Shown here in pieces: positions 1-12,600 of a stretch of 64,000 nucleotides of DNA (positions within the stretch are counted from its first letter, which is position 1; every line of letters begins with the position of its first letter). The position numbers were made by a program, and so were the translations under genes. Origin of the DNA: Trichosphaerium sp. ATCC 40318 (Eukaryota > Discosea > Flabellinia > Trichosidae). The DNA lies in contig JALMLS010000030.1 of assembly GCA_038496445.1 (NCBI GenBank), positions 124,001 to 188,000 of the forward strand, read 5' to 3'. Under the pieces are notes generated by a model that made no database searches, was not told where the DNA came from, and saw nothing but the letters and a program-made list of their open reading frames with translations.

Positions 1-591
1 CCAAATACATGTTTGTGCTGCTAAAGCCGGTGTTGACGCAACAACAAGAGTGTTAGCACTTGAGTGGGCAAAGCACGGCATTCGGGTGAATGGTAAGTCC
101 AAATATCCCGAATTTTTCCCGTTGTTTACAAATACACAAGGTGTTGCTCCTGGTCCTATTGGTGGTACAGAGGGTATGAAACGTTTGGCACTTCCTGGTT
201 TCCGCGCTCAAGATTTACTATCAAAGCGTATGGGTACACCAACAGAGATTGGACATGCTTGTGTATTCCTTGCTTGCAGTCGTAAGTGAAATGGTTTTTT
301 TCAAACAAAAAAAAAAAAAACTTTGTACATTGTGACACGTGACATGTCATGTGTCATTCCGCTTATTTTTTCCCTTTTCAATACCTTCTCACTATTGTCT
401 TACAATTTTTTCCTTTACTTGTAGCATACATATCTGGAGAAATCATTACAGTTGATGGAGGTCAACAGAATGTTGTTGGAGCCAGTATTCCACAAGAAGT
501 TTACGAACAATTCCGCGATAATTCTAGAAAGCTTCAATTGAAGCAAAAGGCAAAACGTGAAGCTGAAAGGAGACAAAGAGCAAAGTTGTAA
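1..591 (+). CDS. 2,4-dienoyl-CoA reductase-like SDR, 3' end
   Basis: Only the C-terminal part of the gene lies in the window. It resembles peroxisomal 2,4-dienoyl-CoA reductase (DECR2/SPS19 family), an NADPH-dependent short-chain dehydrogenase/reductase that lets unsaturated fatty acids enter beta-oxidation. Exons as I read them: <1-92, 141-281 and 425-591 (stop TAA). Seen in the translation: the helix after the catalytic site (AAKAGVDATTRVLALEWAKH), then VAPGPIGGTEG, which is typical of dienoyl-CoA reductases, and the SDR C-terminal motif ISGEIITVDGGQ. The catalytic Tyr/Lys motif lies upstream or at the edge (the K of AAKAG is visible). The tail is strongly basic (QKAKREAERRQRAKL) and does not end in a clear PTS1 tripeptide, although AKL-like ends are related to it, so peroxisomal targeting is possible but unproven. 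Family assignment is good; the exact substrate is inferred. Confidence 0.85.
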
Positions 592-821
592 CAAACCCTT
601 TTACAATAAAAACTGCTGCGAATGCCTTGAGACGCGCTTAAAGTCTCGTCTCTTGCTAATTAAGTCAAGTTGTTTGTGTACTCTTTCATATGCTTTCATT
701 TGCAGCTAGGTAAGATATAGTAGTGATAAGGAGTGTTTAAAGAGCTTTTTGGACTAAATCAGGCTACAGGTCTGCTCGTCATACTCGCAAGGTCTGTAGT
801 GCGTCTACATCAACACGCGCA
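592..821 (+). other. Intergenic region upstream of thioesterase gene
   Basis: Between the reductase stop and the thioesterase ATG at 822 I see no convincing coding exon. The stretch should hold the 3' end of the upstream transcript and the promoter of the next gene; no TATA box or defined terminator is obvious. Confidence 0.4.
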
Positions 822-2255
822 ATGTCGTCGCAACGACTAAAAAGCGTTCCGCCAAGTCATATCAAACCTACAGCAAAACACGAAGCAAGGTTACCACAGC
901 TTTTTTGACGCGTATTAAACAATATTTAGCGCAATATTTCTTCATGGCTTAGGAGACAGCGCGTACGTTTCGTACCTGAAATAATTTAATACTAACAGAG
1001 CTATAGAGAAGGTTGGTTATCAGCTATGCAAATATTAGCTCACCGTACACCTTCTATCCATTACATCATCCCCAACGCGTACGTAGGCTTAGAAACATTC
1101 CAAAGGAAGCATTAATGCTCCAAACAAACGCATTTTATAAACTAACAACTGAGAAATAGACCTCACAGGCCTGTAACTATCAATGGCGGTATGGTGCGTT
1201 ATATCTAGCATACAACACAAGGACACCTTTTTGCATTTGACACAAAGACTGCTCTATAACTTTGTGAGCTAATCACGTGACAAAAAAAACTGTTTTTTTT
1301 AACGGTTAATTTACAAGTTCGTTTTTAGAGTATGCCTGCATGGTATGATATAAAAGATCTTTGTACGGTTTGTTTATAAATTCATTGTTGAATTTTATGT
1401 CTGATGTAATGTTCAGCAAATAGAGAAGGAGAGGACTTTGATGGTCTTGATGAGACAAAAGAAACAAGTAAGCTTTGAGAGTCAACCTTTGATTTTTTTA
1501 TGATTTTAACGGACTTTGGCCTTAGTTTATGATTTGATACAAGCGGAACTTGATGCTGGTATCCCGTCTGATAAAATTATCGTTGGTGGTTTCTCTCAAG
1601 GTGGAGCATCAGCGCTATACGCTGGGTATGAATAGTTCTTTCGAAGCTTTTTGTCGTCAAGAAGAATTTTCTCATTATTTTTTTTATTTCTTACAATTAT
1701 ATAGTTATCAGTATGATAAACCACTAGCAGGAATAGCATCTTTATCAGCATATTTGCCAAAGATCAACTCTTTCCATAAGGTAAAAAAGTAGTAGTGATT
1801 TCAAAAAAAAAAAACAATATTCAATGCTGATCGTTTTTCTTAGTTAATAAATTCTGCTAATGCTAATACCCCATTATTCTGGTATGCTAATAAATGCATG
1901 TATTATTTTATTTGTTTATTAATACCTATTATAGGGGTCATGGAGACTGGTACTTCAAAAAAAAACTATAAAAAACACGACTTATTCAATTCATTTTCCA
2001 ACTCATTTTACTTAGTGACCCAATGGTTCGTATTGACTGGGGAAAACAAAGTTTTAAGACTCTTCAAAATAACGGAGTCAAAGGAGAGTTTAATACTTAC
2101 CAAGGTACGGTGAACAACGCCACAGAGCAAAGACATAAAACACAAATTTTTTAACTGAATTCTTTTAAGGCATGCAACATTCAGCGTGTGAACAAGAACT
2201 TGATGACCTATTACGATTTATGCAAAAGTGCCTACCTGAAAAAGCTAAATTATAA
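822..2255 (+). CDS. Acyl-protein thioesterase / lysophospholipase-like
   Basis: A serine hydrolase of the APT1/LYPLA family, which removes palmitate from S-acylated proteins in the cytosol. Twelve exons splice into one open frame: 822-889, 930-962, 1001-1078, 1160-1193, 1329-1362, 1417-1467, 1526-1625, 1705-1780, 1844-1881, 1935-1949, 2016-2104 and 2170-2255. Family landmarks appear in order: AIFLHGLGDS (oxyanion region), APHRPVTINGGM, MPAWYDIKDL, GFSQGGA (nucleophile Ser), GHGDCDPMV (catalytic Asp) and YQGMQHSACE (catalytic His). All three catalytic residues are present. The length, about 240 aa, is normal for the family, with a short N-terminal extension. The start was chosen at the first ATG in frame with the AIFLHG exon. 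Exon 10 is only 15 nt. Donors are mostly GTACG-type. Function is confident; the exon 2/3 acceptor (…ACAGAG) is the least certain join. Confidence 0.93.
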
Positions 2256-2512
2256 ACAGACAATAATAAATACGATAATAGCATATAGATTAACAGTCAT
2301 CTATGTTTGTTATAAAGCGATAACCGAGATCAAGGTTAAAAGATTGCAAAGCAGCTTTTCTTGTCTGTGCAACTCTGAAATACTGCGCTTATCCTATTGG
2401 TGTTATTATTGAAAACAATCACATGATCTGATCGAGCACACCAAAGAGAATTTGATTGAAGTTCGAATTTGTCGATGGATTTTTTTTATTTAAATAGTTT
2501 TCTTTTTTACAA

Positions 2513-4913
2513 TCATGGTATAGCTTCTGCTATGTTGCCATTTCCATATGAATTTGTTCTTTGCTTATTTACACTACTACCTATAGTAGTCCTTTTGTTA
2601 AAACGCTCAGAAAGAACCAAGGAAGGAACTATTATAGGTGTAGCAGCTGCTAATGCTAGAATAAGAATTCCGCTTGAAACAATATAGAAAACTTGAAAGT
2701 ATCGCTTATCTTTGATACCAATTAACAGAGAACAAAAGAGTAATCCTATATTTAAAGTAAATCACACGTGTTCTAATTGTTCAGGTTGAGTGAAAGAACG
2801 TACCAAATACAACAGAGTTGTACACTGCCAAACTAACATACTTTTCGTCTATTGATTTGTACTTTGATTTCAGTGTTCTTACTGTGAACGCAAGCCATCC
2901 AAATACAAGAAGTGATAGTAGCTTAAGCCCCACAGAAACCGAGGCAAAGTATATATTTACTGAACAAAACAGGTCAACTGTATCAAACCTAGTGGAGTGA
3001 TAAGCAAAAATGAGAAAAAACCCAGAATTGTAAAGGATGTAAATTCGCTTTTTGTACCTTTCTTTAACTTGATTCAATTCAACCCTAGATGGTGCTACCA
3101 GTTGCCAAATAGTCACAAATATTATTTCAATGATGACAGATCCTAAAACAATCTTTGCTAGTAGAGTATCTTTGATAGTAACAATTTTCTTTGCTACGTT
3201 TGACTTGAACAAAACACAAATTCTCGCAATCTTAACCAAACTCCCAGTGTACGCCTATAGTTAAGTCAACACTAATAAAAACTAGTTATCAAATACGTAC
3301 CAGTGAATACCCAACACTCATTGTCCATATCCGTAGTGAACATGATGTAGCACTGGGTTCTTCAAGCCAAAAAAAAATTGAAGAAACGAAGATCGCGAAC
3401 CCAGATAGAGATAGTATGCTGAACCAAAACCCTTTCTTTCCATTTTCTGTATCTCGTAGTGATAAATGATATACAGCAATACCCATCAACACTATAATTT
3501 CTATGGCCGCTATACAGACAATCACTATTGTCCCAGGCTTGGAGAAATCAACCCATTTCTAAGAAAAAACCAATTACTAAAAAACTGAAGACTGGGCGTT
3601 CTTACCACTATTTTGGGTGACACATCATCACAGTTTGGTCCTTCCCAGCCTATTTCGCATACACAAGTAAACGTGATATTATTATTGACGCATGAACCAC
3701 TCTGTTGATTGCAACTCTTAAGACAAGCCTCTTTATCTGAATCGAATATTCCAATTGTATCTAGCAACGCAAATACACATCTGTAGTTTAAAGGAAACGT
3801 CCAGTGAGAGTATCCTCCGAGTACAGCTGCACTTGAATTATTCTGTATATAAAATAGAGAGAGAATCAATTGTCTAGGCAAAGTGTTAGAGATACTACGA
3901 CAAACAAAGGAAGTTGGAAATTTGTTTCAAAACAAGATAAAAAAAAAGTTGAAACTCTGTACCTTATTTCAATAACTTCACTGGCTTGATCTGTTATCGC
4001 AAAAGGCCATTCAGGGAAAAGTTGTGTAGTACGAGGGAATACAAAGTCAGAGGTTATTTCTTCAAAAATCTCGTATTCTTCGGCGTATTGAGGGAAGTCT
4101 TGGATGAATTTCTCAATTTGATCAGTACGTATAAATCCAACATCTGTCACACCATCAAAAACGTTTTGAGTGATTTCATTTTGATTTGGAATGAAAGTCA
4201 CGTTCAGTTTTGACGTATCAACGCCTCTCTCCTTCAAGTATCCTATCTGCATGAGGTAACCGCCAAGTCCAGTTGTACTAACGGCTTGAATACGAGAGTT
4301 TACAATATCATCAATAGTCGTAATATTATTCCTCTTTAACGTCAATATAACTCCTCCAAACTGCGTCAATACATTCCCTTGGCGTAGATTTACAAGACTA
4401 GCAATACGTGAAATAGAATACTTTACCTATAACAAACATCAATAGACGTATTCCCATAAAACAGTTCACTGTACAAAAAAAGAATAAAAAAACGTCATTT
4501 TTTCCGTTTTGTTGCAAAAAAGAGTTTCTCCGTACCTCCATCACCATGTAATGTGCAGGGTTTGTAAAAACAAAGTCAACAGTACCATTAGCTACGACTT
4601 GTTCGAGTTCTTCGGTGTGTAAGGCTAAAATAGAAAAAGTGTGCGTCGCAGAGAAAAATTGACTAGAAGTGTCTTGTAGGTGCTTTGCAGTTGGTTCCCA
4701 TTGGTTTACCGCGTCATCAATGCCTCTATTAGCCAACACGCCTAAAAATGGGTCAAACAAAGCTTATATAGCATTAAATACCTATTATGAAGTGTTCTGA
4801 GCGTATTGGCACCATTTGTGAAAGAAATAGTAGAATTTGAACCCTACAGTCAAAACATTACATTAAAATACTTCTATCGCGTTTATAAGAGCTTACAATA
4901 CCAATAGCGACAT
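2513..4913 (-). CDS. 7TM class C-like receptor with type II periplasmic-binding ectodomain and EGF
   Basis: A multi-exon membrane receptor. The first exon (ATG at 4913) plus the next gives a signal peptide (MSLLVLVQILLFLSQ). The ectodomain (about 4830-3960) reads like the phosphonate/phosphate ABC-transporter binding protein family (PhnD-like, type II periplasmic fold): FIIGVLANRGIDDAVNQW, DFVFTNPAHYMVMEV, TQFGGVILTLK, STTGLGGYLMQ, DVGFIRTDQIEKF. An EGF-like module follows (about 3780-3630; CNQQSGSCVNNN, CVCEIGWEGPNC, six Cys). The 7TM part (about 3540-2600) has class C features, including a TM3-TM4 stretch with FKSNVAKKIVTIKD and a TM5-TM6 run ending VSLAVYNSVVF, then a final TM and a short Ser/Asn-rich tail ending at 2513. 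Known class C receptors use a type I periplasmic fold, so this pairing is unusual. The ligand is unknown; phosphonate-like or other small anions would be a guess. Confidence 0.8.
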
Positions 4914-6297
4914 TGCCAATAGTGTATTATTTGTTTTCGTTACAATTCGCGTGTAAACAACAGATAGACGTTAAAATCAATACCAAGTTCGTGAATTCTG
5001 TCTACAAAGATGTGCGGTTTTTAAAGTAGGTTATCGAATACCTTGTTGTTTTCCAGAAAATAGTCTATTTTTAGAAAATTCTTATCCAAAAAATTAAAAC
5101 CAAACTGGCTAGTTAAGGAAAAAAGCTATCTTGGTCCTTTTGAGTTCCGTTCGTTTCTCGGTATTTTCCATTATCATATTAATACGATATTCTTACGGAT
5201 TGTGGAACCGAAATTCTTGGTAACAATTTAATTGGGTTTGACCTTAATAACTCTATTTGTGGTAGGGCTAAGCCTGAGTTTGTGAACATAGGCAGACCAT
5301 ATTCCTAAAAAGGATATCCATTACTTAACTACTACCACCCGGAATCATCTATCAGAGTCGGAAATCCATTTTAGATTTTAGTCGCGACTAGTCCAATAAA
5401 TGCTCTTTTTTACAAAGTTGCTCGTGTTATAGACTAATGGAGGTGTTGTTTTATGACAAATACATGCTTGTTGCAAAATGTCGCTATATTACGCGAATTC
5501 TCCTGAAATATCACGAATGCACTTTCAATTATTAGACTAATTTTACGTTGTCTTGCAATACTGTAACTTAAAAATGTGAAGAGTATGAGTTCAGCAATAT
5601 TGACCAGTATTATGCAAGGAATATGTTTAACCAGACGTTATGGGATACTTTCAAATACTGCAAAATTTTATGAGTACCTAACGAAAAAGTACCAACCACC
5701 ACTTTTTTTTTGCTGTGAAAAAGGATCTCAGAGTCTGAAAAAGGGCTCAGGATTTTACTTATTGGAAACACAAATTACAAAATTTGAAACGTAAATGACG
5801 TGTGATTTTTTTCGAAAAAAATATTGTTTTGCCATAACATCCCTACCTCTTCAACATGAAAGAAACTAGCACCTAGATTATTTTGTGAACCTAGCAACGA
5901 ATTTGTTTCCATTGTCACTGTTTACATTCTGCACTATTGTACGACCTTAGGTGCTGAAAAAAAACCCCCGCTCTCCCATTCCATTGTAATTATTGGATAG
6001 GCAAGGGTGGTTCATTTCCAAGCTACATAAGCGAAACTTTTATACTTAAGTTATTTTTATAAATATCACGCAATCATGTGATCACAAAGAGTGCTTGTCT
6101 AGATCCATAGATCTAACCTTTGTAGCTACAAAGGCATCCAAATCATATGAGTTGGGACTCATTATATAAAGATTTAGTACAAAACTGCGTTTTGATGTCC
6201 AGCAACAAAGAAAAAGGTAGTAATTCAAAATAAGAAAGAACATAGAAGTACGAAGAGGGTATTTACAGTCGTTGAGGTATCTAAACCCCTAAATTTA
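4914..6297. other. Gene-poor stretch
   Basis: No exon that I can support on either strand. An open frame at 5576-5794 (+) has no ATG context, no recognisable motif and biased low-complexity content. The interval includes the promoter of the receptor starting at 4913 (-). Confidence 0.4.
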
Positions 6298-6530
6298 ACA
6301 AAACTCTTTTGGGTATTCTTTGCAAACGCTGTCATCAGTGCAGTTCGAGCATAAGGCACTTAGATTGGTATCAGTCTGAGGTTCCGGTTCCCTAAAATTA
6401 CAATAAATTTCCATTTGGGCAAATATGGGATTAAATCAACTTCACTAAAGAATCACGAATACCAGAAATCGAATTCCATAAACCAAGATGTAGAATACCA
6501 AGAAAAACACACTCTGCCATCAGTGTTTGT
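6298..6530 (-). CDS. Small Cys/acidic protein, 3' exons only
   Basis: Two minus-strand exons (about 6525-6460 and 6390-6298) can be joined across a GTATTC donor and a TTTTAG acceptor into one frame. The product has an aromatic/acidic stretch (SWFMEFDFWEPEPQTDTN) and a Cys-rich end (ALCSNCTDDSVCKEYPKEFC, stop). The start exon is not found in the roughly 130 nt up to the stop of the upstream villin-headpiece gene, so the model is incomplete. I do not recognise the protein. The spaced Cys residues suggest a secreted or metal-binding peptide, but a chance open frame is possible. Confidence 0.3.
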
Positions 6531-6662
6531 ACTTCAAGGGTGGACCACTCTTAAATGAGTATCTTTTTGGTTTTTTGCTTTGATTTGGTTTTATTATACA
6601 TTGTAAAAGTACATTACACATTGTGGTGGGATTGGTTTTTTTTTGCCTTTTTTTTTTTTTGT

Positions 6663-9600
6663 TTAGAACAGTCTCAGCTTACGTTTTGCTTCTTTTTGTC
6701 GCCAAGGCTCAAGCTTTGAAAAAGATTCTTTGTCAGTACCAAAATACTGAGCAAACTCAGCGTCATTGAGGTATTTCTAAGGAACAAAAATGATTAGCAA
6801 ACTCACTAAATAAAACTAAAAAAAAAAGCTTTGGGTTTGCTGAACTCATAAAGGAGACACTATCATTCGTTCTTACCTCTAAATGTGTAGGATCAAGTTC
6901 CCGCCTTCTAGGAGTTTTACATAGTTCCTCATAGGTAACTGCAGTTTCGAAAGGTAGATAACTAAGTGATGATCAACACAACATTTTAAGCAAGTAACAT
7001 AAAAAAAAAAAGGAATTGGTCTTCGTACTCGATTTCAGGTTGTTCAGCCTCTTCAGCATCCAGCTGCTCCGCAAGCTTATCTATGGCTTCTTTACGTTTA
7101 AGCATCTTATCATGAAGTTCTGGATGCTTTTCCTTTATATGAGCCATAGCTGGCTTATCCTCTAACTTTACTGGACGTAACTCAAAATTTTCAATAGATT
7201 TAGTAATGGCAGGTCGGAATTGAGGAGCCTTGAAAGAAAGTCAGTGGGTGTTGCAGTGGTACTTAAGGGTGCCCTTAATTTCGTAGGCTTCAAAACAAGA
7301 TCTTTACATACCACTTGAATAGACTTCAACTCATTAACAAGTTCACTAGAATGTACACTCAACTCAGTACTCTTAATCAAATGATATCTCTCAAGGTTCG
7401 TCAATGCTTTTTCTGTCAAGTTATCACAACTCTTTAGTGTTATCGATCGAATTGCAGGAAGGTATTTTGCCTAAAAAGAAAGAGCTTGTCAACAACAGCA
7501 AGTACTGGGTTACATTGTTAGCGTACCAGAGCAATAACAGACTTATCTGTAAGTTTACTTAGACCTGAAAGGTCTAAAGATCGTATTGATGGTACAGCAG
7601 CAGCTAGAGCATGAACGCCAGAATCTGAAACACTGTAACACCTAGTAGTATTCTTGTAAATAAAAGTTTGAAGAAGAGATGTTGAGGGAGTGAACATACT
7701 TGGCAAGTTTTATGGTGCGTAATTTCCTCATATGTTGAGCAATATTACAAAGAGCTCGATCAGTAACAACACAACCACACATATCAAGGAAAGTCAAGTT
7801 AGCAAGAGACTTGCAAATCGTCTCAATACCAACATCCTAAAAAAACTCCTTTAGACACAAAAAAGTAGCTAAAAAAATAAAGAAAAAAAAAACTGATGTG
7901 AGGTTTTCTCATTTCGTTTGGAGGCCTCCAGCGCTCTTATATACACCCTTTTATGAATATAGTTGTGTATACCAATGACAGATGTATGGTAAGTGATTTA
8001 CGTACTGAGAATTTTGAGCAATTTGCGATATTCAAATGTTTAAGTGTGAATGAATGTTTTGCCAAAAGCATACAAACATTATCAGTTATTTGCATACGGC
8101 TTATATCCAGATGTGTCAACTTTTTTAATCTAAGAATAACTTTACATATTGATGCATCATTACCAGGACAACCAGAAACATCAAGTTGTGTTAACTACAT
8201 CAAAAAGATTAAAAATGGAAAAAAAAAAAAAGAGAAAAGAATAAGAAAAAAATGAGAAGCAATTCTGCGTGAAAAAAAAAGCTGTCCACGTGTACATTTT
8301 GAGAATATTCAGCTATCTCTGAAATACACTCGTGGTTGATTCCTTGACATGTATTTAGTGTTAACGTTTGTAGATTTATTGCTCGTTTGACTAAGGAACG
8401 TAATGGATCTAAACCAAAGCGGTGAAGACCTAAAGAAGAGTTAGGCAAGAACTCGTATTAAAGTCTTTGTGCCTGATATATTAAGGTGCTTTAGAGGTTC
8501 ACCAAGAGCAGTGGCTATATCCATACAAACTTGAGGTAAACGTTCGATGTCTAATTTAGATAGATTCCTTAGTAGCATATCGGACATGTTCAGGCTTTCA
8601 AGATTAGGGAACAAAGCGTTTGCCATTATTAAAAAGTCGTCTAAGTCTTTTAAAGGGCATCTAAAAAAATGAAAATAAGCACCGCACCATCAACAGGTAC
8701 TAGATGTTAGAATACCTTGAGATATCAAGGCGTTTCAAATTAAAGAATCGAACAAGACCTCTCTACAAAAAAAGTTAAAAAAAAGTTCATTGACAAGGTA
8801 TATGTGTAGCGTACATAGCCTTTAGCGTAGATCTTGACGTTTCGAATATTGAGCTCAACAAGGTTTGGTAAGTACCTATCATACGTAATAATTAATTAAA
8901 GCCGTTGAAGAGGTATTGCGTACATGGATAGCGTCTCGATTGCAGTGTCTTTGACACGGTAGTCAGACTCTAGAGCCAAGCTCGTTAAATTTGTAGCACC
9001 TCTTGCAACAGCCATGATAGCCTTAATGAGTCTTTAGCATATACCACAACAATCGAATATATTGCATACCTCATCCGTAAGCATGGAGCATCCGCTGAAA
9101 TTGAGAGATTTTAAGTTGTACTTGTTGTGTGGCACTAGTATCTAATTTAAGAACAAAATAGAAACGTTTTGTCTTGACGTACTCGACGAGAAAAATTCTT
9201 CAACAACCTCTACGCCTATTTTCGAACAAGATCGAAGTGATAGGAACTTTAAAGAGTAACATTTATAATGATGAAGATAGTAGATAGCCTTTGAAGTCAA
9301 CTTGCATTTCTCAACATTCAAGTGAACGATGTCTATCGCCTTGATTAGAAAGTTTTTAAACAAATTTCTTTGACTTACTTTTGCAATTACAAGCGATGTA
9401 CTTGATCGCTTTATCTGTTAATGTGGTTACAGCTGTGAGGTTAAGCTTTGTGAGATTCTCACAGTTTCGTGAAAGGTGCTTGATGGCCTTAAGAAATTGG
9501 TAAGCAAGTTTAAGCGACATGTTAGCATACAGTGTTTGTTATTGTACATCCGGTGAAATCGGCTTCGTGAAGGTTTGTGCATGTCTCAGATAATGACTTA

Positions 9601-12600
9601 ACGCCCTTGTCTGTTATAGATTCACAATATGCTACATTTATGCTGAGCATTTGTGGTAAAATCTTTGATACTTCAAACAACATTGAATCTTAACAGAAAA
9701 GTTAAAACAAAGGTACTCATTCAAAACCGAAGTTTCTAACATTTTACCTGACATTGTAGGACATTCAGATAAATCCAGAGTTGTTGTATTTTTAAATAAT
9801 TCAGATAAACGAGAACTCATTAACTTGGAATGAAGACACATCTCAATAATCGACTTGAGAGCAGTTCTGTAAAAAAAAATTAGAAAAAAAAATCTAAGTT
9901 CGGCTTTAACAGTTTGTACGTACCCTTGCAGAGCAATAACACTTTTAAGTTGCTTATCAAGATAAGTTATATCAGATTTGAGTACCCTCTGAAAATATTT
10001 TGCAGCTTGTCCAACAAATCCTTAAGGACAGGGTCAGCTGAAACTTAATAGTAAATTATATACTAACCTTTGTGTTTAAGTTCCTCGTGGTAATGCAAGT
10101 CAGCGTAGTTATAATAACTCTTTGCTAGCTTGAATGTAATATATATATCCCTTGGATAATGTTTATGAAGAACTTGAAACATCTCTGCAGCAGCAAAGAA
10201 GTACTTTCTATTTGCTATAAAAAGGTCAACAAAAAACCAAAACGCAAAAAAAAAATCCAATTACTTTTAGCCTTCTTAAAGAGCTCATTAGCCCGTCTCT
10301 TTAATTTCTCAAGCTCACTGCTATCTTCTTTAATAAGTAGTTTATACTTTTGCGCAGCTAAAAAATAAAGAATCAGCAGAGTGTTTAATAGAATAAACTA
10401 AACACGTGCCTTCACGAAAGTACTTTTCAAAAGCATCACTCTCTTCATCTATAACACTTGCATAATAAATCAACGCATCACCTAGATGAACACATGATAA
10501 GAAAAATAGTGTACTTAACATGTACCACATACCCCATAATATAAGCAAATCACGTAACATCTTCTTAACCTCATCAATACGCTCATTCCGTAATGAGCTG
10601 ACATTAAGCGTTGTCTCATCTCTCATGTGAGCAATCGTAGTTTTATCACAACCATCTGTACTAGAACGTAACGGTACTGTATAATCAGACTGTTTCTAAA
10701 AAACAAGTCAACAAAATGAGTACAATGCTAAACATAAAGATTTAAACACGTGCCGGTGATATCAAAGAAGAGGTAGTAGAACAAGAAATGTCTTCATTTC
10801 CAGAATTTGATAAATGATCCAAATAACCTGATGGCCTTAAGGTTGTTGGGAGAGGCGCTATTGGAAGGCGTGCTATTTGAATAAGCAAGAGCGAAAGATG
10901 AAGCCATAAAGTATAAGAAAAGGGGCTTACGCTTAGTTCCAGGCATTGGTGGTGGGTGAGGGACATTGACATAGCCTAGTTCAGCAGGCGCAAGTGTAAC
11001 TTTTCTTGGAGATGGATCATCATGTGGATGAAGAAAAACGTTCTCATAACCAGGTACATTTGCCAATGTAGGAGAACTATTCTTACTATTCAAAGGAGAA
11101 CTAGTGTTGCTGACACCATTGTTATCTCCGTCCAAGTCTTTATAGCTGTCTATGACGATGTTAATCGTGTTCAAAATGATTTTGTATAAAAGTGTGTACT
11201 GTCACATTTGCGCATTTGAGGTGGTGTAGGCCAAGTTTCTGAGCCTCCAGTTGGAACAGGTGGTGGTACGGGTGGTGGTAACGGTGGCATAGTTTCCAGG
11301 GTCGCTTTTAGGGCTTTATGTGTGCTACTATTTACAGGCGGAGGTAGAACAGTGGCTGTTTCAAGTATTTTTTTGCCTTTCTTCTGGGTGGACTCTAAAG
11401 CCTTGTTTTAAAACTTCATAATTACTTCAACAACATACCTGTAGCATCACGTGTATTAAAAAAAGCTGATGCTTCGTCGTCAGAAAAAGAATCGTCAAGA
11501 TCAAGAGGTTCAGATAAAGACAAGTTAGAGTTTATAGTCCTTATATCTTCAACTTTCTTGTTGAATTTCCTTATATCTTTCAACATTGTCAACCGCGCGT
11601 TTTTGATTTCTGGTACACTTGTCATTGATTTCAGGTTTTCTTGTGATCCTTTATCGATAACTAAACGCTCATTAATTGATATAGGGCATAAAACAAAGGG
11701 AAAAATAAGTGAAAGATATGTACAAGAATCAGCTGTTTTATCTGCAACGCTTATAACAGAAAGAGCCTTGTAGTCATTGGGTTCAACACGTTGTATCTTT
11801 CTAACTTTTCCAGAGCGTTTACTAGTCTGTGTCATATTCTTCAAGTCTACAACATGAACCTAGAAGCTGTGAGACATATACTGTAAAATAAGTAAGGCTT
11901 GGTTACTTTGGTACTGAAAAAGTCGTGATCTAGCACAAGCTGTTCTTTGCTATTAAGATACGCCGTTTCAAGCATCGCTGCAGTAACATCATCATATTCC
12001 TCCCATTGACCATAGTTAACCCAACGCCAAACACCAGGACCTTCAGATATATCTTGAGACTTATCTAAACAACACATCAACAAAAAAAAACATACAACAT
12101 TCCACGTGGTTATGGATACGTACTTGGTACATGAGGTGACAATGATATATTATCCATGAAAGAGTTAGGTTTCTTTAAGTTTGCAGTATGATGTCTCCTA
12201 TAACAATACGGCATAAGTCAAACTATTCTTAACAGCGTAAACGTACACTTCTTGCAACATAACATTCCTTGGAATTTCTCTAAAGGTTGTTGGTGATTCA
12301 AGCTTTATGTTCTCAACTATTTCTGTTGGATTAACATCCCAAACACTATTTTCTAGTTCTCCTTCAACAAAATTGGAGAAAGAATGCTTTAGAGTATTTC
12401 TACTGTTATTCCTGACAACTTTTCCACTTGGTCCGCTATGATTACTCCGATTACCTTTTCGTAGTCTTCCAGTTATCAACTAGTAATGAAACTAAGTAAG
12501 AGAGCAGAGGTATGGAATGAGGAATCATACCTTGTTACTAATAATACGACCTTTAAATCTTTTTAAATTGGCATACAAACTCGCTGCTAGTGTATGAACA

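Noticed and set aside
5576-5794. Plus-strand frame of 72 codons
   Set aside because: No ATG exon context, no splice-linked neighbours, no recognisable sequence.
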